DNA from: Pusillimonas sp. TS35
GTDB taxonomy: Bacteria > Pseudomonadota > Gammaproteobacteria > Burkholderiales > Burkholderiaceae_B
Length of the DNA stretch: 64,000 nucleotides
Assembly: GCF_009857885.1 (NCBI RefSeq)
Contig: NZ_WWER01000003.1
Location: forward strand, 124,001 to 188,000
Direction: 5' to 3'
A program made the position numbers and the translations under genes. Positions 27,018-35,965 of this stretch are shown here, in pieces. Below the pieces are notes generated by a model, which made no database searches, had not been told where the DNA came from, and saw only the letters and a list, made by a program, of their open reading frames with translations. The stretch's first letter is position 1, and the number at the start of each line of letters is the position of its first letter.

Positions 27018-27938
27018 ATGACTAAAGGAGCGATTACCGTCTACGACGCGGCGCAGACGGCGCTGCGCCTGCCTTTCGCGCTGCTGCTGGACGACTTGGC
27101 CCAGGCCGCCCGTGACCTGGCCGCAGGCGCCATCCATGCCCCCGAACGGCAAGTGCTTGAGTACCCCGGTGGCGGCGTCATGTTGTCCATGCCAGCCACC
27201 GCACGCGACATCGGCGTGCACAAGCTGGTGAATGTGGTGCCTGCCAATCGAGACATCGGCCTGCCTACCATCAACGGCATTGTCACCGCCTACGACGGCG
27301 CCACGGGCTGCGCCCGTTTCGTACTGGACGGCCCTACGGTGACGGCACGGCGCACTGCCGGCATATCGATGCTGGGCCTGCGCACCCTGATGCCGGGCAC
27401 GATCACCCACGCAGCCATCATTGGCACGGGTACCGAAGCCGCCAGCCATGCCGAAGCACTCGCGGCCTTGTACCCGGGCTTGCGTATCGCCGTCATCGGC
27501 AGGCGCCTGGAACGGGCCCAGGCATTTTCCGCCATGCACACACCTGGCCTGCAAGCTGAACTGCTGCCCGCCGAACGGGTACCCAACGATACCCAGGTGG
27601 TCATCACTGTCACCACTAGCGCTACACCGGTCTACGATGCGGCGCCGCAAGCCGGCCGCCTCGTCATCGGCGTGGGCGCTTACCGACCCGACCTGGCCGA
27701 GATCGGCCCCGCCACCATCGCAGGCAGCCGTTTATATGCCGACGACCTCGCGGGCGCGCGCCACGAAGCCGGCGACTTCCTGCAGGCGGGCGTAGACTGG
27801 CAGACGGTCACGCCGCTGTCCAGCGCACTCGACCAACCGCCGCCAGCCGGCCAAGCCATGATCTTCAAAACAGTAGGCTGTGCGGCCTGGGACTTGGCTG
27901 CCGCGCGCTGCGTGACGCGAGCAATCAAACTAGAATAG
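27018..27938 (+). CDS. Ornithine cyclodeaminase/mu-crystallin family, delta1-pyrroline/piperideine-2-carboxylate reductase-like
   Basis: 306 residues. HKLVNVVPANRDIGLPTING (68-87) holds the substrate lysine, RTAG (112-115) and AAIIGTGTEAASHAEAL (from 132) form the NAD(P)-binding region, and GVGAYRPDLAEI is the typical C-terminal motif. Members with this pattern (LhpI type) reduce delta1-pyrroline- or delta1-piperideine-2-carboxylate to proline or pipecolate. Start 27018 is preceded by GGAG at good spacing. An alternative ATG at 26925 would add 31 non-conserved residues. It lies 144 bp after the oxidase and is probably co-transcribed. Confidence 0.86.
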   Translation: MTKGAITVYDAAQTALRLPFALLLDDLAQAARDLAAGAIHAPERQVLEYPGGGVMLSMPATARDIGVHKLVNVVPANRDIGLPTINGIVTAYDGATGCARFVLDGPTVTARRTAGISMLGLRTLMPGTITHAAIIGTGTEAASHAEALAALYPGLRIAVIGRRLERAQAFSAMHTPGLQAELLPAERVPNDTQVVITVTTSATPVYDAAPQAGRLVIGVGAYRPDLAEIGPATIAGSRLYADDLAGARHEAGDFLQAGVDWQTVTPLSSALDQPPPAGQAMIFKTVGCAAWDLAAARCVTRAIKLE

Positions 27939-28058
27939 CCGGATCAGGCATGCTGTCCGACGCAGGCGCTGCGCCGCATGGGCGGCGTCTGCCTCAAATG
28001 GCCCGCATGTGGCAGAGGAACCCAGTGCGTGGCATGCGCCAGCACGGATGGAGACAAC

Positions 28059-29495
28059 ATGGCAAAAATGCCGGTGCGGCGCTGCCTCGTCGATGGCGAA
28101 TGGATCACGACGCGCAAGCGCATACCGAACATCAATCCCGTGAACGGCGAAACCATTGGCCAGATCTGCGAGGCCGATGCGACACTGGTGGATCGCGCCG
28201 TCAAAGCGGCGCGGGCCGCGCGGCTGGGCCCCTGGGGCGCACTCACTGTCGTCGAGCGCGCCACCGTACTGCGCCGAATTGCCGACGGCATCGCAGAACG
28301 TTTCGACGACTTCGTGGTGGCCGAGGTACAGGATACCGGCCGGCCTATCCAGCAAGCGCGCACACACGATATACAGCGCAGCATTGCCCGCTTTCGCGCC
28401 TTCGCAGACCTGATCAACGCTATGGGCGACGAGGTCCACGAAAGCAATGGGCCCGACAACGCGAGCCTCATCACCTACCTGCAACGCAAGCCCTTGGGCG
28501 TCGTGGCTCTCATTCCGGCCTGGAACCAGCCCTTGCTGCTGCTGGCCGCCTCACTTGCGCCTGCACTGGCCATGGGCAACTGCGCAGTGGCCAAGCCGTC
28601 GGCGCGCACCCCTTCCTCGGCCACCTTACTCGCCGAAGTGATCCGCAAGGCTGGCCTTCCGCACGGGGTATTCAATCTTATACATGGGCACGGCCCAGGG
28701 TCGGCGGGCCAGTTCCTGGCCGCACATCCCGATATTGACGCCATTGCATTCAGCGGCGAAGCGCAGACCGGCGCGGCCGTCATGCAGGCGGTGGCGCGCG
28801 GCGTTAGGCCCGTGATTTTTGAGTTGGGCGGCAAGCACGCCACCGTGGTCTGTGCAGATGCAGACATCGACGCGGCGCTCGACAGCGTACTGCGCAGCTG
28901 TTTTACGCACACTGGCCATGCGTGCCTGGGCGCCGCGCACGTGTATATCGAGCGGCCTCTGTATGCGCGTTTCGTGGCTGCCCTGCAGGCACGATGCGAA
29001 CGGCTGGTGCCAGGTTATCCGCAGGCACCCGATGTAGACCTCGGGCCACTGATCTCGCGCGATCACCGCGACACGCTGCTGGCCCGCATCACCCTGGCCT
29101 GCGAAGAAGGGGCGACCGTACTCAGCGGCGGCACCATACCGGTGTTTGGCGATGCCCGCGATGACGGCGCGCATGTACTGCCCACAATCCTGGCAGGCCT
29201 GCCGGAGACGGCATACAACCTGCTCGGCATGCCACCGGGGCCGGTGTGCCATGTGGCCCCGTTCGATGCCGACGAAGAAGTCATCGCGCGCGTGAACACC
29301 AGGGCCGGCGCCCTGGCGGCCAGCATCTGGGCCACTAAGCTTGCGCGCGCACATCGCATCGCCGCAGGGTTTGTGCCCGGCCATGTGTGGATCAATACAC
29401 CGCCGACGCTCAATGCGCACATACCTGGCACCGACGGCAACCGGCAGACACTGGACGCATTTTCCGCGCGCAGCACAGTCCGTGTACACCTTTGA
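28059..29495 (+). CDS. Aldehyde dehydrogenase family protein (divergent C-terminus)
   Basis: 478 residues. Asn156 (IPAWNQP), Lys179 (AKPSAR), Glu255 (FELGGKH) and the likely nucleophile Cys289 (GHACLGAAH) are in place. The residues around the cysteine differ from the usual GQxCxxxxR pattern. The C-terminus is also unusual: after HVWINTPPTLNAHIPGTDGN the normal PxGGxKxSGxGRE oligomerisation and NAD motif is missing. It is probably the last gene of the oxidase-reductase run, 120 bp downstream. The substrate is unknown; a semialdehyde from the same pathway is plausible. Confidence 0.85.
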   Translation: MAKMPVRRCLVDGEWITTRKRIPNINPVNGETIGQICEADATLVDRAVKAARAARLGPWGALTVVERATVLRRIADGIAERFDDFVVAEVQDTGRPIQQARTHDIQRSIARFRAFADLINAMGDEVHESNGPDNASLITYLQRKPLGVVALIPAWNQPLLLLAASLAPALAMGNCAVAKPSARTPSSATLLAEVIRKAGLPHGVFNLIHGHGPGSAGQFLAAHPDIDAIAFSGEAQTGAAVMQAVARGVRPVIFELGGKHATVVCADADIDAALDSVLRSCFTHTGHACLGAAHVYIERPLYARFVAALQARCERLVPGYPQAPDVDLGPLISRDHRDTLLARITLACEEGATVLSGGTIPVFGDARDDGAHVLPTILAGLPETAYNLLGMPPGPVCHVAPFDADEEVIARVNTRAGALAASIWATKLARAHRIAAGFVPGHVWINTPPTLNAHIPGTDGNRQTLDAFSARSTVRVHL

Positions 29496-29581
29496 ATGGC
29501 AGCGCGTGGAGACGCCTATGCATCGTTTTGCATCGCGTTGGCTTTGTTTGGATTTATTCGTGGCAACACTAAAGGATAGGG

Positions 29582-30238
29582 ATGGAAACCGAATTCTGGC
29601 TTGAACGCTGGCGCGAAGGACGCACGCACTTTCATATGGAGCGCGTCACACCGCTGCTGCAGAAGTACTGGCCGCTGTTAGGCCTGCCACCCGGCTGCAA
29701 GGTGCTGGTGCCGCTGTGCGGAAAATCGTTGGATATGGTCTGGCTGGCTGATCAAGGCCATTCGGTCCTGGGCATCGAGCTTTCACCCATCGCGGTGGAG
29801 CGCTTTTTTGAAGAAAATGCATTGACGCCGGTAATCACCGAGTCAGCACTGGGCCGCCATTACAAAAGCGGCCGTATCGAGATCCTGTGCGGCGACATCT
29901 TTGACCTGGATGCGGACATACTGGGTGGCTGCGCCGGCGCCTATGACCGCGCCGCCCTGGTTGCGCTGCCCGCCGACATGCGCCAGCGCTATGTGGGCCA
30001 CGTGTACGGCCAATTGGCGCCCGGCTACCGTGGGCTGCTGCTCACGCTGAACTACGACCAATTGCGCATGGAAGGGCCGCCTTTTGCGGTGGACGAAGCC
30101 GAAGTACGGGAGCTGTATGCGCCACACACCGACGTCCGCCTGCTCGACCAGCGCGACATCATCGACAAGGAGCCGAAGTTCAAGGATCGCGGACTGGAGC
30201 ACTTGGACACGTTGGTGTTTGAGCTGCAAGGCAAGTAA
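29582..30238 (+). CDS. tpm: Thiopurine S-methyltransferase (TPMT/Tmp family)
   Basis: A 218-residue SAM-dependent methyltransferase. [18 protein letters not shown] is the typical bacterial TPMT N-terminus. [20 protein letters not shown] is motif I with its SAM-binding loop, and [19 protein letters not shown] and LLLTLNYDQ follow as expected. In Pseudomonas this family methylates selenium and tellurium oxyanion derivatives. Convergent with nadE. Confidence 0.93.
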   Translation: METEFWLERWREGRTHFHMERVTPLLQKYWPLLGLPPGCKVLVPLCGKSLDMVWLADQGHSVLGIELSPIAVERFFEENALTPVITESALGRHYKSGRIEILCGDIFDLDADILGGCAGAYDRAALVALPADMRQRYVGHVYGQLAPGYRGLLLTLNYDQLRMEGPPFAVDEAEVRELYAPHTDVRLLDQRDIIDKEPKFKDRGLEHLDTLVFELQGK

Positions 30239-30318
30239 ACGCCCCCGGCCGCGCCCAGCGAAACGCAACAGCGCGCTTGGCCCGCGCAGCGCAAGCCACG
30301 CGGTTCATGCTGCGTGGC

Positions 30319-31158
30319 TCAGGCCTGCCCTGGCGCCACAGGCAGCGCCCGCTTGTGCGCGCTGGCGTGGTAAGTGCGCAGGATCACTTCGTAGTCGTTG
30401 GGCGTCACATCCTTGCCTTCCAGGAAGTCATCGATGATCTGATAGGTAACGCCAAAAGCATGCTCGTCAGGCCGCAGCGGGCGCAGCGTTTCGAGATCGG
30501 CTGTGGGTATTTTCATGGCCAGCGCTTCATTGGCGCCCATTGCCATAGCCAGCGCCCGCACGCGGCGCTTGTTCAGGCCTTGGAGCGGCGTGACGTCAGC
30601 CGCGCCATCGCCAAATTTGGTGAAAAACCCCATCAATGCTTCGGCGGCGTGATCGGTGCCAATCACCAGGCCGCTGCGCGCGCCGGCCACCGCATATTGC
30701 GCAATCATCCGCTGGCGCGCCTTGATGTTTCCCATGAGGAAATCCTGCTGGTTTTCATCGCGAAACGCCAGGCCGCCGGCCAACAGCGACGCGAGCATGT
30801 CATCAGCTGCGGGCTTCACGTTCACGGTGAGCACCTCGTCGGCCTTGATGACTTCCAGCGAGGCCTGCGCGTCAACCTCGTCACGCTGCTCGCCATACGG
30901 CAAGCGCATGGCCACAAACGTAGCCTGGCCGCCCTCGGCGCGTATCCGCTCAACAGCGCGCTGCGCCAGACAACCGCCGACGAGCGAATCCACGCCGCCG
31001 CTGATACCCAGCACATAGCTGCGCATGCCCGTACGCCGCAGGTAGTCGGCCAGGAACGCCACCCGGCGCGTTACTTCGCGCTCGGCGTCGAAATCCGCGA
31101 CCACCTCCAGTTCATTGATAATGCGCCGCTGCTCGGCGCGCTGTTCTTGAGTAAGCAT
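30319..31158 (-). CDS. nadE: Ammonia-dependent NAD(+) synthetase
   Basis: Final step of NAD synthesis, amidation of deamido-NAD by ammonia. 279 residues. The PP-loop GISGGVDS (51-58) binds ATP pyrophosphate, and GTDHAAEALMGFFTKFGDG and KIPTADLETLRPLRPDE are NadE substrate loops. There is no glutaminase domain, so it is the short ammonia-using form. ATG at 31158 gives the normal MLTQEQRAEQRRI start. A very strong hairpin lies 36-70 bp upstream of the start. Confidence 0.95.
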   Translation of the reverse strand: MLTQEQRAEQRRIINELEVVADFDAEREVTRRVAFLADYLRRTGMRSYVLGISGGVDSLVGGCLAQRAVERIRAEGGQATFVAMRLPYGEQRDEVDAQASLEVIKADEVLTVNVKPAADDMLASLLAGGLAFRDENQQDFLMGNIKARQRMIAQYAVAGARSGLVIGTDHAAEALMGFFTKFGDGAADVTPLQGLNKRRVRALAMAMGANEALAMKIPTADLETLRPLRPDEHAFGVTYQIIDDFLEGKDVTPNDYEVILRTYHASAHKRALPVAPGQA

Positions 31159-31193
31159 CCTCGTATCCTTTGCGGCCCGTGCGTGCCGCCCCT

Positions 31194-31228
31194 GCGCAGG
31201 CGGCGGGCCCTGCGCCCGCCGCCTGCGC
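31194..31228. other. Perfect 15-bp GC hairpin in the nadE leader
   Basis: GCGCAGGCGGCGGGC (31194-31208) pairs without mismatch with GCCCGCCGCCTGCGC (31214-31228) across a 5-nt loop. It lies between the ilvD stop and the nadE start on the same strand. No T-tract follows in either direction, so it is not a classic intrinsic terminator. Confidence 0.6.
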
Positions 31229-31408
31229 CAGCCACAATCATAAGCGAAGACGAGGCCGCGGCCCGCACGCGGGAAAACTCGCCCCATCATGCATTCGCCC
31301 GGATGGCGGCCATGCGCAAGCATGCTGGCCGCCACCGGCGCTGCCCTATATGCGCCGCTTTAGCACGAACGCCGCGCACGGCCGGTGTGGCTGGCCTGGC
31401 GCGCGGGA

Positions 31409-33094
31409 TCAGAACCGATCGAGCACAGCGCCCGTGCTGGCGGTGGAGGCGTTAAACGCGAACTTGGCTTGCACGCCCCGTGTGTAGCGCGGCGCAGGTG
31501 CCTTCCATTGCGCGCGGCGTTTCTCGATTTCATCGTCGGGCACATTCAGGTGCAGCAACAGCTGATGCGCATCGATGGTGATGGAATCGCCTTCATGCAC
31601 CAAGGCAATCAGGCCGCCCACCGCCGCTTCGGGCGCGACATGGCCCACCACCATGCCCCAGGTACCGCCCGAAAAGCGGCCGTCGGTAATCAGGCCGACT
31701 GAATCGCCCAGCCCTTCGCCGATCAGCGCGCCCGTGGGGGCCAGCATCTCGGGCATGCCCGGCCCACCCTTGGGGCCCAGGTAGCGCAACACCATGACGT
31801 CGCCCGCCTTGATCTTGCCGTCTAGGATGGCTTTGAGCGCCGACTGCTCGTCCTCAAATACCCGCGCAGGCCCAGTGATCACCGGGTTCTTCAACCCCGT
31901 GATCTTGGCCACCGCACCTTCCGGCGCAAGGTTGCCCTTGAGAATGGCAAGGTGCCCCTGCTTGTAAAGAGCCTGGCTGATGGGCTTGATGACGTGCTGA
32001 TCGGCCGCCGGCTCATCTGGCACATCTTTCAGGATCTCGCCGATAGTCTGCCCCGTGATCGTGATGCAATCAGGATTGATCAGCCCCGCGTTGAGCAGAA
32101 TCTTCATCACCTGGGGCACACCGCCCGCCTTATGGAAATCCACCGCCAGATACTTGCCGCTGGGCTTCAGATCGCAGATGACCGGCACGCGCTTGCGCAC
32201 GCGCTCGAAGTCGTCAATGGTCCATTCCACACCTGCCGCATGGGCAATGGCCAGCAAGTGCAGCACTGCATTGGTCGAGCCGCCCGTGGCCATGATGACG
32301 CTGACAGCGTTCTCGATCGACTGACGCGTCACGATGTCGCGCGGCTTGAGATCGCGCTTGATCGCCTGCAGCAGCACGCGCGCCGACTCAGCAGCCGACT
32401 GCGTTTTTTCGTCGTGCACATTGGCCATGGTGGAGGAATAGGGCAGGCTCATGCCCATGGCCTCGAACGCCGAACTCATGGTGTTGGCCGTATACATGCC
32501 GCCGCAGGAGCCGGGCCCCGGGATAGCGTGCAGCTCGATGCGCTTGAGCTCATGGTCGCTCAGGCGACCGGCGGCGTTCTCGCCTACAGCCTCGAACACG
32601 CTAACAATGTTCAGGTCTTTGCCATCCAGCTTGCCGGGCAAAATCGTGCCGCCGTATACATAGATGGCCGGCACATTGGCGCGCAGCATGCCCATCATGC
32701 CGCCGGGCATGTTCTTGTCGCAGCCGCCGATCACCACCACGCCGTCCATCCATTGGCCCTGCACACAGGTTTCCACGCAATCGGCAATCACCTCGCGCGA
32801 CACCAGCGAATACTTCATGCCCTCGGTACCCATGGCCATGCCGTCGGAAATCGTGGGTGTGCCAAACACCTGCGGATTGCCGCCCGCCTCTTTGATTGCA
32901 GCGATTGCCGCATCGGCGAGCTTTTGCAGGCCGCTGTTGCATGGGGTAATGGTGCTGTAGCCATTGGCCACGCCCACCATGGGGTTGTTGAAGTCTTCTT
33001 CTTTGTAGCCCAGCGCATAATACATGGAGCGGTTGGGCGCGCGTTCCGGGCCCTGTGTGATGTGCGCGGAACGCAGGCGTCGCGGGGTAGTCAT
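31409..33094 (-). CDS. ilvD: Dihydroxy-acid dehydratase, short [2Fe-2S]-type
   Basis: A 561-residue enzyme of valine/isoleucine synthesis that dehydrates 2,3-dihydroxy acids. Three cysteines spaced as in the mycobacterial/plant [2Fe-2S] class are visible: Cys52 (ITPCNSG), Cys125 ([10 protein letters not shown]) and Cys197 ([14 protein letters not shown]). The start at 33094 has AGGAG ahead of it and gives the normal [15 protein letters not shown]. The frame upstream to 33301 contains repeated TTTCCGG DNA and is non-homologous. A second, E. coli-type ilvD lies 0.9 kb upstream on the same strand. Confidence 0.94.
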   Translation of the reverse strand: MTTPRRLRSAHITQGPERAPNRSMYYALGYKEEDFNNPMVGVANGYSTITPCNSGLQKLADAAIAAIKEAGGNPQVFGTPTISDGMAMGTEGMKYSLVSREVIADCVETCVQGQWMDGVVVIGGCDKNMPGGMMGMLRANVPAIYVYGGTILPGKLDGKDLNIVSVFEAVGENAAGRLSDHELKRIELHAIPGPGSCGGMYTANTMSSAFEAMGMSLPYSSTMANVHDEKTQSAAESARVLLQAIKRDLKPRDIVTRQSIENAVSVIMATGGSTNAVLHLLAIAHAAGVEWTIDDFERVRKRVPVICDLKPSGKYLAVDFHKAGGVPQVMKILLNAGLINPDCITITGQTIGEILKDVPDEPAADQHVIKPISQALYKQGHLAILKGNLAPEGAVAKITGLKNPVITGPARVFEDEQSALKAILDGKIKAGDVMVLRYLGPKGGPGMPEMLAPTGALIGEGLGDSVGLITDGRFSGGTWGMVVGHVAPEAAVGGLIALVHEGDSITIDAHQLLLHLNVPDDEIEKRRAQWKAPAPRYTRGVQAKFAFNASTASTGAVLDRF

Positions 33095-33415
33095 GCTGCA
33101 GTCTCCTGGTTGCGGCCGGCCGCCGGCCGTGTGGCCCGCCCGCATGAGCGGGCTGGGTATATTGCTTTGGCGTTTTGCCCAGTTTAACCGCAGCGACCCG
33201 CGCCAGCCCGTTTCCCATTTCCGGTTTCCGGTTTCCGGTTTCCCGTTATCGGTTTGCCCTTCTCCGTTTACCGATGCCCGACGCCCGTTGCGCCGACGCA
33301 ATGCCGGCGCCAGATTTGATTTGCATCATGGCTGCAGCCCCGTCATCATGAAATGATTCAAAACTAAAACGCATTCTCGTTACCTTGATGCACCCAGCCC
33401 TCGGGCAAGCCCCCC
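33095..33415. other. Divergent intergenic region ilvD / CopD-like gene
   Basis: 321 bp between divergent genes. It holds the TTTCCGG tandem repeat (33218-33245), a near-inverted GGCCGGCCGCCGGCC-like GC block just upstream of the ilvD ribosome-binding site, and an AT-rich stretch near 33345-33375 that probably contains the promoter for the membrane protein. No additional gene is evident. Confidence 0.45.
33218..33245. repeat. TTTCCGG heptamer tandem repeat
   Basis: Three exact TTTCCGG units (33218-33238) are followed by TTTCCCG (33239-33245) and flanked on the left by a partial TTTCCCA. It lies about 125-150 bp upstream of the short-type ilvD. Confidence 0.8.
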
Positions 33416-33856
33416 ATGAACTACTCGCTTCTGCTCACGCTGCACCTGTTCGCCGCCATTATGTTCGTCGGCACTGTATTTTTCGAGGTCATCATCCTGG
33501 AAGCGGTGCGCAAGCGCGTTCCGCGCGAGGTCATGCGCACCATGGAAGTCGCCATCGGCACGGTGGCGCGCCGCGTCATGCCCTGGGTGCTGCTGGTTTT
33601 GTACGGCGCGGGCATCGGCATGGCCTACCAGCACAGGGCAGTGTTGGCCCACCCCTTCGCCAGCAGCTTCGGCCTGCTGCTCACCATAAAAATCCTCCTG
33701 GCCCTGAGCGTGCTCGCTCACTTCATCACCGCCATGACACTAATGCGCACCGGCAAGATGCGAGCCATCCATTCGCAGCGCATCCATATCAGCGTGTTCT
33801 GCCATGTGGTGGGCATCGTATTTCTTGCCAAGGCCATGTTCTACCTGCACTGGTAA
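33416..33856 (+). CDS. Small four-helix membrane protein, CopD-like
   Basis: 146 residues with four hydrophobic helices (about 4-27, 51-70, 81-101 and 120-142). Histidines lie in or near the helices (His10, the His of MAYQHRAVL, the IHSQRIHISVFCH stretch). The N-terminal LLLTLHLFAAIMFVGTVFFE resembles the CopD copper-resistance or cytochrome-like membrane superfamily. Its role is unknown; heme or copper binding is possible but unproven. It is a single gene between the two ilvD genes, on the opposite strand. Confidence 0.75.
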   Translation: MNYSLLLTLHLFAAIMFVGTVFFEVIILEAVRKRVPREVMRTMEVAIGTVARRVMPWVLLVLYGAGIGMAYQHRAVLAHPFASSFGLLLTIKILLALSVLAHFITAMTLMRTGKMRAIHSQRIHISVFCHVVGIVFLAKAMFYLHW

Positions 33857-33962
33857 CTGCATGACGGGGCGCGCGCGCAAGCGTTCGCCCCGCCATGCAC
33901 CGGCCCCAGAGGCTGGATCAGTGCCGAACGTTTATGGGTCGGTTCATGCAGGCCCCAAGAAA

Positions 33963-33988
33963 AAGGGCGGCTCATGCGGGCCGCCCTT
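33963..33988. terminator. Bidirectional intrinsic terminator between CopD-like gene and ilvD
   Basis: AAGGGCGGC (33963-33971) and GCCGCCCTT (33980-33988) form a 9-bp stem with an 8-nt loop between two convergent genes. An A-run on the left supplies a T-tract for minus-strand transcripts from ilvD. The right side (GCTTTGTT) is T-rich for plus-strand transcripts. Confidence 0.75.
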
Positions 33989-34018
33989 GCTTTGTTACTG
34001 CTCAGCCGTGATGGCCTC

Positions 34019-35878
34019 TTACCCCAATTGCGAAACGTCGCGCACCGCGCCGCGATCGGCGGATGTGGCCAGCGCAGCATAGGCGCGCAAGGCCTGCGAC
34101 ACCACGCGCTCCCGGCCTACGGGCTTCCAGGCTTGGCTGCCGCGCGCCTCCATGGCTGCGCGGCGTTGGGCCAGCACCTCGTCGGACACAGCCAGGTGGA
34201 TCGTGCGCGCCGGGATATCGATCTCAATGGTATCGCCGTCTTCCACCAGCCCGATCGTGCCGCCCTCGGCCGCTTCGGGCGAGGCATGGCCGATCACCAG
34301 GCCCGACGAACCGCCCGAAAAGCGCCCGTCTGTCAGCAGCGCGGCGCTGGCACCCAGGCCCTTGGACTTGAGGTAGGAAGTGGGATACAGCATTTCCTGC
34401 ATGCCGGGCCCCCCCTTGGGGCCTTCATAGCGGATGATGACCACATCGCCGGCCTTGACCTGGTCGCCCAGGATGCCTTCCACCGCGTCTTCCTGGCTTT
34501 CATAAACGCGGGCCACGCCGGTGTAGCGCAGAATGCGCTCGTCAACGCCTGCGGTCTTGACGATGCAACCGTTGACTGCCACATTGCCATACAGCACCGC
34601 CAGGCCGCCGTCCTGCGAGTAGGCATGCTCCCGGCTGCGGATGCACCCTTTTTCGCGGTTCAGGTCAAGTTGCTTGTAATAGTTGTCTTGGCTGAAGGCC
34701 ACCTTGCTGCGCACGCCGCCGGGCGCCGTCTTGAAGAAGGTTTGCAGGTCTTCAGAAGCATTGGGCTGGCTAACGTCCCAGTTTTCGATGGCCTTGCCCA
34801 GCGTGCCACTGTGCACGTTGCCCGCGTCCAGGTTGAGCAGACCGGCGCGGCCCAGTTCGCCCAGGATGCCGAAAATGCCCCCAGCGCGATGCACGTCTTC
34901 GATGTGGTACTTGTTGGTGGCGGGCGCAACCTTGCACAGGCAGGGCACGCGGCGCGAGATGCGGTCGATGTCGGACATGGTGAAATCCACGCCGGCTTCT
35001 TGTGCCGCAGCCAGCAGATGCAGCACGGTATTGGTGGAACCGCCCATGGCCACGTCCAGCGTCATGGCGTTTTCGAATGCGCCGAACGACGCGATGCGGC
35101 GCGGAAGCACCGAGTCGTCGTCCTGCTCGTAATAGCGCTTGCACAGCTCAACGATGAGCGTGCCGGCCTGCTCGAACAGGCCCTTGCGCCGCGCATGGGT
35201 GGCCACAATGGTGCCGTTGCCTGGCAGCGCCAGCCCCATGGCCTCGGTGAGACAGTTCATGGAATTGGCTGTGAACATGCCCGAGCACGATCCGCAGGTG
35301 GGACAGGCGTTGCGCTCGACCTCGGCAGCTTCGGCGTCCGACACATTGGGGTCAGCGGCGCGGATCATGGCGTCAATGAGGTCGAGCTTTTCGACCACAT
35401 TCATAGTGCCCGGCTCGTATACCTTGCCGGCTTCCATCGGGCCGCCGGAAACAAACACCACCGGGATGTTCAGGCGCATGGCGGCCATCAGCATCCCCGG
35501 CGTGATCTTGTCGCAGTTGGAGATACACACCATGGCGTCGGCGCAATGGGCGTTGACCATGTACTCGACCGAGTCGGCAATCAGTTCGCGCGAGGGCAGC
35601 GAGTACAGCATGCCGCCGTGCCCCATGGCAATGCCGTCGTCCACGGCAATGGTGTTGAATTCTTTGGCCACACCGCCCGCCGCCTCGATCTGGCGCGCCA
35701 CGAGCTGCCCCATGTCTTTCAGGTGCACGTGGCCGGGAACGAACTGTGTGAAGGAGTTGACGACGGCAATGATGGGCTTGTTGAAGTCGCCATCCTGCAT
35801 ACCGGTGGCGCGCCAGAGGGCGCGCGCGCCGGCCATGTTGCGACCATGGGTCGAGGTGCGTGAGCGATATTGCGGCAT
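34019..35878 (-). CDS. ilvD: Dihydroxy-acid dehydratase, E. coli-type [4Fe-4S]
   Basis: A 619-residue enzyme close to E. coli IlvD throughout ([20 protein letters not shown] at the N-terminus, [18 protein letters not shown] at the C-terminus). Cys122 (SNCDKITPG) and Cys195 in [15 protein letters not shown] are the cluster cysteines. The first cysteine of the [2Fe-2S] class is replaced by [13 protein letters not shown]. This class is known to carry an oxygen-sensitive [4Fe-4S] cluster. It duplicates the function of the short ilvD nearby and is separated from it by the CopD-like gene. Confidence 0.95.
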   Translation of the reverse strand: MPQYRSRTSTHGRNMAGARALWRATGMQDGDFNKPIIAVVNSFTQFVPGHVHLKDMGQLVARQIEAAGGVAKEFNTIAVDDGIAMGHGGMLYSLPSRELIADSVEYMVNAHCADAMVCISNCDKITPGMLMAAMRLNIPVVFVSGGPMEAGKVYEPGTMNVVEKLDLIDAMIRAADPNVSDAEAAEVERNACPTCGSCSGMFTANSMNCLTEAMGLALPGNGTIVATHARRKGLFEQAGTLIVELCKRYYEQDDDSVLPRRIASFGAFENAMTLDVAMGGSTNTVLHLLAAAQEAGVDFTMSDIDRISRRVPCLCKVAPATNKYHIEDVHRAGGIFGILGELGRAGLLNLDAGNVHSGTLGKAIENWDVSQPNASEDLQTFFKTAPGGVRSKVAFSQDNYYKQLDLNREKGCIRSREHAYSQDGGLAVLYGNVAVNGCIVKTAGVDERILRYTGVARVYESQEDAVEGILGDQVKAGDVVIIRYEGPKGGPGMQEMLYPTSYLKSKGLGASAALLTDGRFSGGSSGLVIGHASPEAAEGGTIGLVEDGDTIEIDIPARTIHLAVSDEVLAQRRAAMEARGSQAWKPVGRERVVSQALRAYAALATSADRGAVRDVSQLG

Positions 35879-35965
35879 GAGATTCTCGGAGTTGAACGGC
35901 TGCCAGTGCGGCAGGTGAAAAGAGCCTTATGATAATCCATTCAAATTCAACCCTCAGGAGACAAC

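Noticed and set aside
31952-33187. A 411-codon plus-strand frame opposite the short ilvD
   Set aside because: Shadow of a conserved gene on the other strand, with no family similarity.
33974-35863. A 629-codon open frame on the plus strand opposite the E. coli-type ilvD
   Set aside because: Fully antisense to a canonical IlvD; its translation is low-complexity His/Gly/Ala-rich and resembles no protein family.
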